A stretch of DNA of 64,000 nt from Clostridium guangxiense (GCF_021043395.1 NZ_JAJNKE010000002.1:58056-122055); one strand, 5' to 3'; shown: positions 7,287 through 16,617, counted from the stretch's first letter. Translations and numbers: made by a program. The notes: a model not told the origin generated them from the sequence alone.

Positions 7287-8360
7287 ATGAAAATGACATT
7301 TAGATGGTTCGGTGAAAATGATGACAGCGTCACACTTGACCAAATACGTCAAATACCAGGAGTTACAGGAGTTGTAGGCTTTTTATCAGATATTCCAGCA
7401 GGAGAATTATGGCCACTTGATACAATAATGGAGTACAAGAAGAACATAGAAGCTCATGGATTAGAGCTTGAAGTTATAGAGAGCGTAAATGTACACGAAG
7501 ACATAAAGCTTGGCTTACCTTCAAGAGATAAATATATAGAAAATTACAAAGAAACAATCAAAAACTTATCAAAAGCTGGAGTAAAGGTTATATGCTATAA
7601 CTTCATGCCTGTATTTGATTGGCTTAGGACAGACCTTGCAATGAAGCTTCCTGATGGTTCTGAAGCTATGGATTATGATGATGCTAAATTAAGGGGAATG
7701 GACCCAGTAAAATTAGTAGAAGCTACAACAAAAAATTCTAATGGCTTTACACTTCCTGGTTGGGAACCTGAAAGACTTAAGGAATTAAAAAGAGTTGTTG
7801 AACTTTATAAAGATGTACATGAAGAAAAATTATTTGAAAACTACAAGTATTTTCTTGAAGGAATAATACCTACTTGCGAAAAATACGACGTTAAAATGGC
7901 AGTTCATCCAGATGACCCTGCATGGGGAATATTTGAACTTCCAAGAATAGTACATTCAAAGGAAAACTTAGATAGGATAGTTAAGCTTGTGGACAGCCCA
8001 TACAACGGACTTTGTCTATGCAGTGGTGCACTTGGATGTGAAAGAAAGAATAACATTCCTGAAATTATAAGACACTTTGGTGCTATGGGAAGAATACACT
8101 TCGGTCATGTTAGAAACATAAAATTTGTAGGCGAAAGACATTTCCACGAGGTATCTCACCTTTCAAGCGATGGAGACTTCGATATGTTTGAAATAATGAA
8201 GGCATATCATGACGTAGGCTTTGAAGGCTATATAAGACCTGACCATGGAAGAATGTTATGGGGAGAAAAAGCAAGACCAGGATACGGTTTGTACGACAGA
8301 GCTCTTGGAGTAGCATACTTAAATGGATTGTGGGAAGCAATTAAAAAAACGAGTAAATAA
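7287..8360 (+). CDS. uxuA: mannonate dehydratase
   Basis: Dehydrates D-mannonate to 2-keto-3-deoxy-D-gluconate. The 357-residue protein starts MKMTFRWFGENDDSV and contains VTGVVGFLSDIPAGELWP, FMPVFDWLRTDL, MAVHPDDPAWGIFELPRIV, LCLCSGALGCE and GRIHFGHVRNIK, all typical of the UxuA TIM-barrel with its metal-binding Cys and His residues. AAAGAGGTG precedes the ATG. It follows uxuB in the same operon. The next pathway genes (KDG kinase and KDPG aldolase) are not in the window, so they must lie elsewhere. Confidence 0.95.
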   Translation: MKMTFRWFGENDDSVTLDQIRQIPGVTGVVGFLSDIPAGELWPLDTIMEYKKNIEAHGLELEVIESVNVHEDIKLGLPSRDKYIENYKETIKNLSKAGVKVICYNFMPVFDWLRTDLAMKLPDGSEAMDYDDAKLRGMDPVKLVEATTKNSNGFTLPGWEPERLKELKRVVELYKDVHEEKLFENYKYFLEGIIPTCEKYDVKMAVHPDDPAWGIFELPRIVHSKENLDRIVKLVDSPYNGLCLCSGALGCERKNNIPEIIRHFGAMGRIHFGHVRNIKFVGERHFHEVSHLSSDGDFDMFEIMKAYHDVGFEGYIRPDHGRMLWGEKARPGYGLYDRALGVAYLNGLWEAIKKTSK

Positions 8361-8382
8361 ATTAATTTATTTAAATAAAAAA

Positions 8383-8452
8383 AGACATTTCACAATTTGC
8401 TATTATAAGGACTACCATCCGAATATAACAAATTATGTATGAAATGTCTAAT
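8383..8452 (+). terminator. terminator-like hairpin after uxuA
   Basis: AGACATTTCA (8383-8392) pairs with TGAAATGTCT (8440-8449), with an imperfect inner stem around CAATTTG and CAAATTATG. The rest of the 356-bp gap to the next gene is AT-rich leader with no further feature I can support. Confidence 0.6.
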
Positions 8453-8716
8453 ATAAAATGTTTTCAAGGCTTAATATAACACAAATTAAATTAATTAACA
8501 AATGCATTTAAAACAGTTTTTTATTTTTTAATATGCATAAAAACGTTTTCTAGTACAAAAGTTTAAGGTCATATTTAAAATATCAAATGTTTACTAGATA
8601 TTGACGTTTTTTATTACAACAGATTTTTAATAAAGTTTCTAAGTTAAAATTATTAATTTGGCTTTATTAATAAATAAAATTTTACGAAATTAACACAAAA
8701 ATAGGAGGAAAAAGTT

Positions 8717-9739
8717 ATGAAAATTGCAAGAGTTTATGGGAAAGACGATCTTAGGGTGGAAGAAGTTGAGATACCTAAAGTTATAAAATCAGATGATGTT
8801 TTGATAAAAACAAAGAGAGTTGGCATTTGTGGGTCTGATGTTCATCTATATCATGGTGAAAATCCATTAGCTGTACTACCAAGAGTTATGGGACATGAAG
8901 TTGTTGGTGAAGTTGTTGAAATAGGCAGCGATGTAAAAAATCTTAATGTTGGTGATCATGTTGTAATTGAACCAATTAACTATTGTGGAAAATGTTACGC
9001 GTGCCGTCATGGTATGCCTAATGTATGTAAGGATCTATCTGTATTTGGTGTTCATGAGGATGGTGGCATGCGAGAATATTTCACAGTATCTGAAAAACAA
9101 TGTCATGTAATGAATAAGGATTTGGATTGGGATACTGCAGTATTAACTGAACCATATACGATTGGTGCTAATTCAACAGCTCGTGGTAATGTTGGTGTCG
9201 GAGATACTGTACTTATTCAAGGAGCAGGCCCTATAGGGGTATGCATACTTAAATTGGCTAAGATAAAGGGTGCATCCGTAATGATAACAGATGTTGTTGA
9301 GGATAAGTTAAAATTTGCTAAAGAAAATGGAGCAGATAGAGTTGTCAATATTGCTAAGGAAGATATTAAAGAAGCAGTTAAAGATTGGACAAATGGTGAA
9401 GGCGTAAATAAAGTTATTGATGCAGTTGGATCTACAAAGACATTTGAAGTTAGCTTTGATTTGATATCACCAGCTGGTACAATTGTTGTTTTGGGATTTT
9501 CTGAAAGAGCATCACAAATTCCTCAACTTCCTATTACTAAAAATCAATTAACTGTTGTTGGCACTAGACTACAAGCATATCAATTTGCTAATGTCATTCG
9601 TTTAATGGAATCTGGAATGTTAAAAAATGATGGATTAATTACGCATAGATTTAAATTTGATCAAATTCAACAAGCTTTTGATTTTATTAATGAACACCCT
9701 GAAGAGGTTAAAAAAATGATTCTTACTTTTGATGATTAG
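8717..9739 (+). CDS. zinc-dependent alcohol dehydrogenase, RspB/L-gulonate 5-dehydrogenase-like
   Basis: Medium-chain dehydrogenase using NAD. Close relatives oxidise L-gulonate or L-idonate at C5, giving D-fructuronate or 5-keto-gluconate. Catalytic zinc ligands are visible as Cys38 (GICGSD) and the GHE of RVMGHEVVGEV; four structural zinc cysteines lie in the INYCGKCYACRHGMPNVC stretch; the Rossmann motif is GAGPIGVCILKLAK near residue 170. GGAGG precedes the ATG. The gene follows uxuBA after a terminator and precedes a sugar-acid symporter, which fits feeding L-gulonate into fructuronate and the Uxu route. Sorbitol or threonine dehydrogenase activity cannot be excluded. Confidence 0.82.
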   Translation: MKIARVYGKDDLRVEEVEIPKVIKSDDVLIKTKRVGICGSDVHLYHGENPLAVLPRVMGHEVVGEVVEIGSDVKNLNVGDHVVIEPINYCGKCYACRHGMPNVCKDLSVFGVHEDGGMREYFTVSEKQCHVMNKDLDWDTAVLTEPYTIGANSTARGNVGVGDTVLIQGAGPIGVCILKLAKIKGASVMITDVVEDKLKFAKENGADRVVNIAKEDIKEAVKDWTNGEGVNKVIDAVGSTKTFEVSFDLISPAGTIVVLGFSERASQIPQLPITKNQLTVVGTRLQAYQFANVIRLMESGMLKNDGLITHRFKFDQIQQAFDFINEHPEEVKKMILTFDD

Positions 9740-9828
9740 TTAAAATTGCTTTTTGTTTATAAACATCTAAGGTTAAGTGCGGGAAGATAAAGTTAATTTT
9801 TGTAAATAGTAAGGAAGGTGTATTAAAA

Positions 9829-11172
9829 ATGCAGAAAAATGGTAATGATACTTATGAAATTGAAACAAAAGAATTGGTTAAAGTTGCTGCAAGTGGCTGG
9901 CTTGGAACAGCAATGGAATTCATGGATTTTCAGTTGTATTCTCTTGCAGCTGCTATTGTTTTTAATAAGGTATTTTTTCCAAATGCAAGTCCTGCCATAG
10001 GTTTAATAATGTCGATGGGAACATATGGAGCTGGATATATTGCTAGGTTAGTCGGAGCATATATATTTGGAAGAATTGGTGATAAAGTAGGCCGTAGAGC
10101 AGTTCTTTTTATTACTATAACTCTTATGGGTCTTACATCAACACTCATAGGTTTCCTGCCTACTTATCAAAAAGTTGGTATATTAGCTCCAATTGGATTA
10201 GTTATACTAAGAATTTTCCAGGGTTTAGGTGCTGGAGCAGAAATAAGTGGTGCCGGTGTTATGGTTGCTGAATTTTCAAAAGTGAAAAATAGAGGTTTAA
10301 TTGGTAGTTTAGTTTGTTTAGGAACTTCATCTGGGACATTATTAGCAAATTTAATTTGGACTGTCATTTTGACGAATATTAATGAAAAGGATTTATTTGC
10401 GTGGGGATGGAGAATTCCATTCTTTGCATCTTTTATTGTTATGATTGCAGCAATTTTAATTAGAATTTTCGTTAAAGAAAGTCCGGTTATGGCAGAGAAG
10501 AAAAAGCTGCTTTTAGAAGAAAGACAGGAAATAGGGAAGAATGGCAAATCAGTTGAGGCTGATAGAAAAGGAAAAAAGAGTTTTTTAGTTGCACTAGGAT
10601 TACGTTTTGGACAAGCTGGAAATAGCGGTATTTTACAAACATATTTAGCTGGTTTTGTTGTTACTGTCCTTTTGATGCAAAAAACAATTGCAACAGATGC
10701 AAATATTATTTCATCCTTAGTATCTTTTATAACTATTCCTGTGGTTGGATATCTTGGCGATAAATTTGGAAGAAGAAAAATATATATGATTTTGTCATTG
10801 GCAATGGCAGTTTATTCAATCCCAATGATGATGTTGATTAATTCAAAAAATGTTGTTTTACTGACTATTGCACTGGTAATCGGTTTGAATGTTGGCTGTC
10901 AAGGAATATTTGCTTTGGAAAATGTAATGCTAAGCGAATTATTTGGATCAAAAAATAGAGTTACTTTGGTTTCACTTGCTAAAGAAGTAGCAGGAGTTAT
11001 AGCTACTGGTTTTGGTCCCTTAATTGCAGCTAGTTGGGTATCAGCAATGTCAGGTAGTTGGATTCCAGTTGCTATAATGCTGATTATTTTTTCTTTAAGC
11101 ACCTTCTTTAGTTCTTATGTTTCTGAAGACGTTACCGGAAGAGATTTAAACGATTTAGATGATGCAATGTAA
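9829..11172 (+). CDS. MFS transporter, metabolite:H+ symporter type
   Basis: Twelve-helix major facilitator permease of 447 residues. The MHS-type features are the N-terminal ASGWLGTAMEFMDFQLY, loop 2-3 motif GRIGDKVGRRAVLF, GLGAGAEISGAGVMVAE in helix 4 and the second-half loop YLGDKFGRRKIYMI. Such symporters import organic acids (2-oxoglutarate, shikimate, proline, gluconate-like acids). It lies 89 bp after the dehydrogenase gene and probably shares its transcript, so L-gulonate or another sugar acid is the most likely substrate. AAGGAGG-like AAGGAAGG precedes the ATG. Confidence 0.85.
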   Translation: MQKNGNDTYEIETKELVKVAASGWLGTAMEFMDFQLYSLAAAIVFNKVFFPNASPAIGLIMSMGTYGAGYIARLVGAYIFGRIGDKVGRRAVLFITITLMGLTSTLIGFLPTYQKVGILAPIGLVILRIFQGLGAGAEISGAGVMVAEFSKVKNRGLIGSLVCLGTSSGTLLANLIWTVILTNINEKDLFAWGWRIPFFASFIVMIAAILIRIFVKESPVMAEKKKLLLEERQEIGKNGKSVEADRKGKKSFLVALGLRFGQAGNSGILQTYLAGFVVTVLLMQKTIATDANIISSLVSFITIPVVGYLGDKFGRRKIYMILSLAMAVYSIPMMMLINSKNVVLLTIALVIGLNVGCQGIFALENVMLSELFGSKNRVTLVSLAKEVAGVIATGFGPLIAASWVSAMSGSWIPVAIMLIIFSLSTFFSSYVSEDVTGRDLNDLDDAM

Positions 11173-11241
11173 CTTTAGATATATTTGACATGCACATTTT
11201 AATATTAATTAATATTTAATTTTTAGCTAAATTGACATATT

Positions 11242-11290
11242 AAGAAAGTTCGTGTGAAATAAAAAAACTCACATGAACTTTCTTAATATT
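11242..11290 (+). terminator. rho-independent terminator after the symporter gene
   Basis: AAGAAAGTTCGTGTGA (11242-11257) pairs with TCACATGAACTTTCTT (11269-11284), followed by AATATTTTT. Confidence 0.8.
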
Positions 11291-11358
11291 TTTAGTAATT
11301 TGAGGAGTTATAGTATAAGTAGCAAATTATAAGTTTTAACATTTTAAAATATTAAAGT

Positions 11359-11475
11359 TTATAATTTGTCATTCATAGTATCAATAAATTCTTTAATTTT
11401 AATTATGTGGTGATTTTTTATGTTATCATATATTTCATTTTCTGGAATTTCAATTATAGGATTAATTTCCGTCTG
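11359..11475 (-). pseudogene. short gene remnant (C-terminal tail), unknown
   Basis: On the minus strand an open frame of about 38 codons ends in TAA (11359-11361) with a protein-like composition (IEIPENEIYDNI, IKIKEFIDTMND). It has no start codon, no ribosome site and is cut by a stop just upstream. It may be the tail of a lost gene. The rest of the 454-bp gap is AT-rich leader of the ArsR-type gene. Confidence 0.3.
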
Positions 11476-11626
11476 TTATTGATAATACAGCCTTTGATAA
11501 TGATTTTATTAAACAATAACTAAATTTTCTGCTATATTATTAAAAAACTATGCTATAATTATAACATAATGAGGCAAAGCTAATTATGGATAAGTATTAA
11601 ATACTTAGTGTTAAAAGGATGGTATT

Positions 11627-12664
11627 ATGAACAATTTTGAGGAAAAAGCACCTAAAGTATATTTAAAGAAATCTATGGTAATAGAACTTATAAGTATAAC
11701 TTTAAGTATCTTTAATAAGGATGAAGAATGTAAGGGTTTAGTCCAAAAAGTATATGGAAAAACATTTGTGGACGAAGTGACAAGCAAATATAAAAATTTA
11801 GAAGTTTTAATAAAGTCTCTTAAAGATGGTGGATATGGAATTTTTGAGTTTTTATATTTAAATAGAGAGTTTGATGACGTTGAAAAATACATAGAAAGCG
11901 TAAAGAATACTACAAAAGAATCATTTTTTTATAATTTTTGGGGACTTGAAATAAACGAGGAAAAAATCAAAAAGGTTTTAAAAAATGACAGAAATCTAGA
12001 AGAATTTTTTTACGGATACAAATATTTATGTGATGATTTGGATTGCTTTAAATTTATAGTTAATAATAGGCAAGAGTTTTTGGATATGATTTTAAAGTGC
12101 ACTTTAGAATTTTATACAGATGAATTTAATAAGCTTATGGATAATTTATATGACAGCTATAAAAACGAATTCATAAAATTGGAAAATGAGTTAAAATCAA
12201 ATGAACCTATTGAAATATCTCAAAACATAATGGGTAGAAATTTTAGAAGAAAAGATCCATATGAAGAATACATATTTATACCATCATATTTTTTAATTGG
12301 AAGGTATGTAAGGTATATGAGTGATATTCAGGTTTTAGCATATAAGATGATAGAAAGTGCAGAAGTCAAAGTTGATAAAATGTTTCAAGTACTTAAGGTT
12401 ATTTCTGATAGTACACGTTTTGAAATATTGAAACTTTTAATGAAGGAACCAATGTATGGTAAACAAATTTCTGAAATAGTAAATTTAACAACTCCAACAA
12501 TATCACATCATCTTGAATTGTTGAGAAGCGTTGGAATAATAAGTGAAGAAAGAATAAAAAATATTAAATATTTTAGTGCAAACGGCAATGAAATTAAAAA
12601 ATTTTTAAGCTGGATTGGTGAGAACCTTGATATAAGTCAGCTTCCTCACGCCGAAAATAAGTAG
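11627..12664 (+). CDS. ArsR-family winged-helix regulator with long N-terminal domain
   Basis: A 345-residue protein whose last third is a winged helix of ArsR type (VLKVISDSTRFEILKLLMKEPMYGKQISEIVNLTTPTISHHLELLRSVGIISEE, about residues 255-310). ArsR proteins are usually about 100 residues; the 250-residue N-terminal part is Lys/Glu/Asn-rich, probably helical, and I do not recognise a ligand motif. No metal-binding cysteine pair is seen in the winged helix, so metal sensing is not supported. AAAGGATGG precedes the ATG. The neighbouring genes face the same way, but a terminator follows, so its target is unclear. Confidence 0.8.
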   Translation: MNNFEEKAPKVYLKKSMVIELISITLSIFNKDEECKGLVQKVYGKTFVDEVTSKYKNLEVLIKSLKDGGYGIFEFLYLNREFDDVEKYIESVKNTTKESFFYNFWGLEINEEKIKKVLKNDRNLEEFFYGYKYLCDDLDCFKFIVNNRQEFLDMILKCTLEFYTDEFNKLMDNLYDSYKNEFIKLENELKSNEPIEISQNIMGRNFRRKDPYEEYIFIPSYFLIGRYVRYMSDIQVLAYKMIESAEVKVDKMFQVLKVISDSTRFEILKLLMKEPMYGKQISEIVNLTTPTISHHLELLRSVGIISEERIKNIKYFSANGNEIKKFLSWIGENLDISQLPHAENK

Positions 12665-12708
12665 AATATTTTACAGGGAAAAATTAATATAAGTCTGTAA
12701 TTGCGAAG

Positions 12709-12743
12709 TTAACATCAGTAAGCTTACTGGTGTTAATTTTTTT
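12709..12743 (+). terminator. rho-independent terminator
   Basis: TTAACATCAGTAAG (12709-12722) pairs with CTTACTGGTGTTAA (12723-12736), followed by seven T residues. Confidence 0.88.
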
Positions 12744-12831
12744 GAAATATTTGTGAATACTTCTAATATTATTTATTTTGTATGTTATAATGTTCTATAT
12801 AATTATGAGGAGCAGAAAGGACAATATTTTT

Positions 12832-14634
12832 ATGGAAATGAAAGATGAATTTTTAAAACGTATAGATCATTTTAAGAGCGAGGAAGCTAAGAATAAAAAA
12901 AGTTATGGATTAATAAGTTTACTTAGATTTGCAGCTTTTATACTTGCAGCATGCTTTACATACCTTGTCATAAAAAGTCTATCTATATTTATGATTTTCG
13001 GAACAGTACTATCTTACATATTATTTATATATTTATTAAGTATTCACAGTAAAATATCTTATAATCTTTTAAGAATAAAAAACATGATAGAGGTTAATGA
13101 AAAGTACTTAAAAAGGCTTGATGGTACATGGACTTCATTTGAGGACTGTGGCATTGACAAGGTCGATGAGGAAAAACCATATCTTACTGACCTTGATATA
13201 CTAGGTGAAAAGTCTCTTTTTCAGCTTATAAATACTACAAAAACCTTCTTTGGTAGAGAAAAATTAATAGCAATCTTGAAAAATCCTGATAAGGATATTA
13301 ATAAAATAAAAGAAAGACAGGAAGCTGTAAGAGAGCTTGGAGAAAAACTTGATTTTACCCAAAAAATTGAAGGCGAAGGTATTATAAATAAAAACACAGT
13401 TGAGAATCCAACGCAGCTATTAGATTATGTTGAAAATTTAAAAAGGGCTTTTTCTAGCCCTATAGCTAAAATAATATCATGGGTGGTTCCAGTTATAACA
13501 ATAATAACGTCTATTATTATTGTTTATTATAAATTAGATAGATATTATGGTTATATAGGATTGTTTTTTACAATTCATCTTCTCATAAATGGAATTGGAT
13601 ATGCTAAGATATCTCCAGTATTAGGACCGATATATAAAAGAAAAAACGATTTAGAATCCTATTTTAATATTTTGAAGCTAATAGAAAATGAGGAATTTAA
13701 AAGCTCATATTTAAAGGAGCTCAAAGAAAAACTCATATTTGATGGAAAAAGTGCTAATACAATTCTTAAAGAGCTTACCTCTATAGTTGAAAGAATTGAA
13801 TACACAAGCAATATAATTGGATATGTAATATTGAGCGTTATATTTTTTTGGGATTACCATAGACTTTTTGAATTTGAAAATTGGAAATCTAAATATGGAA
13901 AATACATAAGAGAGTGGCTTGATGTAATAGGAGAGTTTGAGAGTTTATCTAGTCTTTCTGCTGTGTTTCATTTAAATTCAAAGCTTACATTCCCAGAATT
14001 CTCAAAGGAACAGCTAGTGTTTTCTGGAAAAGAAATTGGGCATCCATTAATCGATGAAAAAACTAGGATATATAATGATGTTGATATGACAGATAGTATT
14101 TTTATAATTACTGGTTCAAATATGTCTGGAAAAACTACTTTTTTAAGAACAGTTGGAATTAATCTTGTTCTTGCATATGCAGGAGCACCGGTATGTGGCA
14201 AAAAGCTTACTTGCTCTGTTGTTGATATATATACCTCTATGAGAATAACTGATGATTTAAACAGGGGAATGTCTACTTTTTATGTTGAACTTATTAGAAT
14301 GAAAAAGATGATAGAAAATATAAAAACAAAGCATCCAATGATTTTCTTAATAGATGAGATATTCCGTGGTACTAATTCGAATGACAGGATAGTAGGGGCA
14401 AAAAGTGTTCTTAAAAGTCTCAATGAAAAATGGGTATTTGGACTTATTTCTACTCATGACTTTGAATTATGCAATCTTGAGTATGATGATAAAAACAGAA
14501 TTAAAAATTACCATTTCTCAGAAAGCTATGAGGGAAATAAAATAAAGTTTGATTATAAACTTAAAAAAGGACGTTCAGATACCACTAATGCTAAATATCT
14601 TATGAAAATGATTGGAATAGATATTATAGAGTAA
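12832..14634 (+). CDS. membrane-anchored MutS-like ATPase
   Basis: About 600 residues with a C-terminal MutS domain V ATPase: P-loop TGSNMSGKTTFLRT near residue 427, the MutS-type STFYVELIRMKKMIE segment, Walker B IFLIDEIFRGTNS near residue 503, and STHDFELCNL. The mismatch-recognition domains are absent. Instead there are hydrophobic segments near residues 28-75 and two more near 215-260, which predict a membrane protein. Its role is not mismatch repair as known; relatives are annotated only as MutS family proteins. I took ATG 12832 because AAAGGA lies upstream and the earlier ATGs overlap a TATAAT-like -10 near 12784. A terminator precedes and follows it, so it is probably monocistronic. 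Confidence 0.8.
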   Translation: MEMKDEFLKRIDHFKSEEAKNKKSYGLISLLRFAAFILAACFTYLVIKSLSIFMIFGTVLSYILFIYLLSIHSKISYNLLRIKNMIEVNEKYLKRLDGTWTSFEDCGIDKVDEEKPYLTDLDILGEKSLFQLINTTKTFFGREKLIAILKNPDKDINKIKERQEAVRELGEKLDFTQKIEGEGIINKNTVENPTQLLDYVENLKRAFSSPIAKIISWVVPVITIITSIIIVYYKLDRYYGYIGLFFTIHLLINGIGYAKISPVLGPIYKRKNDLESYFNILKLIENEEFKSSYLKELKEKLIFDGKSANTILKELTSIVERIEYTSNIIGYVILSVIFFWDYHRLFEFENWKSKYGKYIREWLDVIGEFESLSSLSAVFHLNSKLTFPEFSKEQLVFSGKEIGHPLIDEKTRIYNDVDMTDSIFIITGSNMSGKTTFLRTVGINLVLAYAGAPVCGKKLTCSVVDIYTSMRITDDLNRGMSTFYVELIRMKKMIENIKTKHPMIFLIDEIFRGTNSNDRIVGAKSVLKSLNEKWVFGLISTHDFELCNLEYDDKNRIKNYHFSESYEGNKIKFDYKLKKGRSDTTNAKYLMKMIGIDIIE

Positions 14635-14699
14635 CATTATCATTTTCAGATATAATAAAATTTGCAAAAATCAATAGTGTTTTGAAAGATTAAAAATTT

Positions 14700-14731
14700 A
14701 GATCTATCTTTTAATGGTAGGTCTTTTTTTA
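14700..14731 (+). terminator. rho-independent terminator after the MutS-like gene
   Basis: AGATCTATC (14700-14708) pairs, with G-T pairs, with GGTAGGTCT (14716-14724), followed by TTTTTT. Confidence 0.8.
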
Positions 14732-14821
14732 TGGAAATTAATTATAAAAAGCATTATGTAAAGAAAATTCTAGTATACATATAAGGTGATATTATATAAA
14801 TTATTTATCTAGGAGGATTTT

Positions 14822-15529
14822 ATGTATAAAGAAAGAATATCAGTATTCAAAGTTCTTTCAAATGTTATTTCTATCGGAGCAGGTAATATAGCGAAGTTTG
14901 TTTTGGCTATGCTTATACCATCCTTAGTATTTTTCATTATATGCCTTTTTTCGGGATTAATAACTGGCAGTGTAACTATACTATCTGGATTTTCTATAGG
15001 TGAAGTTTTACTTTGCATAATTGTATATTTGGTAATGATTTTTGCAATTTGTATACCGCTGAGTGTGGGAACTTATTATATAGCAAGAAATTATCAAGAT
15101 ACACATGAGATTGTATTTTCAGATATACTTGTTTGTTTTAAGAAGAATATGGTATTAAAATCAATAGGATTAAGCTTACTTATGACAATAATACTGATTG
15201 TAGGTTATATATTGCTTGTAATTCCAGGTGTAATACTTACTTATATGTTTATATTTGCATTTATCGTTATGATTGATAATCCTAAACTTGGAATTTTAGA
15301 AGTTATTAGCTTAAGTGCAAAGCTTTCTAAAGGATATAAGCTTAAAATTTTTGGATACAATATACTTTTAGGGATTATACCTGCACTTGTATATGTTTTG
15401 CTTAGAGGGAGTATAGTGGGAATTTTAATATATTTTATAATTTGTTTAGTTATATCAGCTTTCAATTTATTAGGTTTAGGCTTCTTTTATATGGATAGTT
15501 TAGACTGGTTGCAAAATCAGGTGAAGTAA
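14822..15529 (+). CDS. multi-pass membrane protein of unknown function
   Basis: A 235-residue protein with about six hydrophobic segments (around residues 22-48, 58-85, 112-150, 175-225) and few charged loops. The segment IPLSVGTYYIARNYQDTHEIVFSDIL followed by repeated VIPGVILTYMFIFAFIVMIDNPKLGILEVISLS resembles small clostridial integral membrane proteins of DUF975-like style, but I cannot name a function. AGGAGG precedes the ATG. It stands alone between a terminator and a SAM riboswitch. Confidence 0.7.
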   Translation: MYKERISVFKVLSNVISIGAGNIAKFVLAMLIPSLVFFIICLFSGLITGSVTILSGFSIGEVLLCIIVYLVMIFAICIPLSVGTYYIARNYQDTHEIVFSDILVCFKKNMVLKSIGLSLLMTIILIVGYILLVIPGVILTYMFIFAFIVMIDNPKLGILEVISLSAKLSKGYKLKIFGYNILLGIIPALVYVLLRGSIVGILIYFIICLVISAFNLLGLGFFYMDSLDWLQNQVK

Positions 15530-15702
15530 TATTTTGAAACACCATTACTTTACTTGGAACATATAGTTATACAGTATGTATTTTATTTAAATCACTTCTT
15601 CAATAATATTATTTCTTTTAAATATAGAGCAGTGCCAATCCTTGACATTGAGTATATTTAGCTATATAATTTAACTAAACATATAAGAATACTATAAATT
15701 AT

Positions 15703-15965
15703 CTTATCAAGAGTGGTGGAGGGACTGGCCCTGTGAAACCCGACAACCGGCATTAAAGAGAAATTATTGTGAAACTTAAATTATACATTATAAAAGGATG
15801 GAATTGGTAGAGATTTTTATGATGTATAAGTTAATAGTTGAATTAGTTTCACTATTGTATGCACGGTGTTAATTCCTGCAAAGTAATTTGGAAGATAAGA
15901 AAATGGTGATAAAAGTCTGTTATAAAAGCTGTTTTCTTTTAAAAGGAAAACGGCTTTTATTTTTG
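15703..15965 (+). promoter_or_regulatory. SAM-I (S-box) riboswitch with terminator
   Basis: The aptamer starts CTTATCAAGAG-GGTGGAGGGACTGGCCC, with GTGAAACCCGACAACC and GTGTTAATTCCTGC later, the conserved S-box segments. The P1 strands are CTTATC (15703-15708) and GATAAG (15894-15899). One aptamer stem is enlarged (about 15775-15865). An expression platform follows: AAAAGCTGTTTTCTTTT pairs with AAAAGGAAAACGGCTTTT (about 15923-15959) with a T-run, and overlaps the ribosome site region. S-box leaders switch genes off when SAM is high. It drives the methyltransferase gene directly behind it. Confidence 0.93.
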
Positions 15966-15979
15966 GAGAGGTGAATAAT

Positions 15980-16552
15980 TTGAACGGAAAAGATAGGATA
16001 GATATTGTAAAAAAACAAAAATTAATTTTGAAAAAGGATATAGAAGGAGAAAAAATTTTAGATATTGGCGGCGGCGGTGAAGGTGTAATTGGCGGTTTAT
16101 ATGGAAAAAGAGTAACAGCCATAGATAAAAGGCAAGATGAACTTGATGCTGCAGCAGAAGGACCGGTGAAAATGATTATGGATGCTTCAGATCTAAAATT
16201 TGAGGATAAATGTTTTGATGTGGCAACATCATTTTTTACAATGATGTTTATTGATAAAGATGAACATAAAAAGGTATTTAATGAAATATACAGAGTGATA
16301 AAAAGCGGTTCGAGTTTTGTATTGTGGGATGCGGTTATTCCAAAGGATGATGATGGTAAAAAGGATATATTTATCATAGAACTTGAGATAGATACACCTA
16401 ATGGTCTAATTGAGACATCATATGGTGTGATGAAAAAAAATAATGAGCAGGATTTAAAGTATTTTAAAAGACTAGGAAAAAAAGCTGGTTTTAAAATTGA
16501 AAGTGAAGAACAGTATGATAAGATATTCAAAATCGTATTTAAAAAATCATAG
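15980..16552 (+). CDS. class I SAM-dependent methyltransferase
   Basis: About 190 residues with a Rossmann methyltransferase core: motif I ILDIGGGGEGVIGGLYG near residue 25, acidic strand VTAIDKRQDEL, motif III-like MDASDLKFEDKCFDVATSFF, and the late NEIYRVIKSGSSFVLWD typical of methyltransferase type 11. The acceptor is unknown. Start TTG 15980 is preferred because GGAGAGG (15965-15971) is eight bases upstream, while GTG 15971 overlaps that site. The gene is under a SAM-I riboswitch, unusual for a SAM-consuming enzyme outside methionine synthesis. A bidirectional terminator follows. Confidence 0.85.
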   Translation: MNGKDRIDIVKKQKLILKKDIEGEKILDIGGGGEGVIGGLYGKRVTAIDKRQDELDAAAEGPVKMIMDASDLKFEDKCFDVATSFFTMMFIDKDEHKKVFNEIYRVIKSGSSFVLWDAVIPKDDDGKKDIFIIELEIDTPNGLIETSYGVMKKNNEQDLKYFKRLGKKAGFKIESEEQYDKIFKIVFKKS

Positions 16553-16576
16553 TAAAAAAAATTAAGGAAGCCTAAA

Positions 16577-16617
16577 TAAAAGATTTTAACACCTATATTG
16601 TTGTTAAAATCTTTTAT
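16577..16617. terminator. bidirectional terminator between convergent genes
   Basis: AAAAGATTTTAACA (16578-16591) pairs with TGTTAAAATCTTTT (16602-16615). AT-runs on both sides let it serve the methyltransferase gene (+) and the PTS operon (-). Confidence 0.8.

Noticed and set aside
15817-16530. 237-codon minus-strand frame opposite the methyltransferase and SAM-I leader
   Set aside because: Its composition is the mirror of the real gene (runs of Ser/Pro/Phe), it covers the riboswitch and has no ribosome site.
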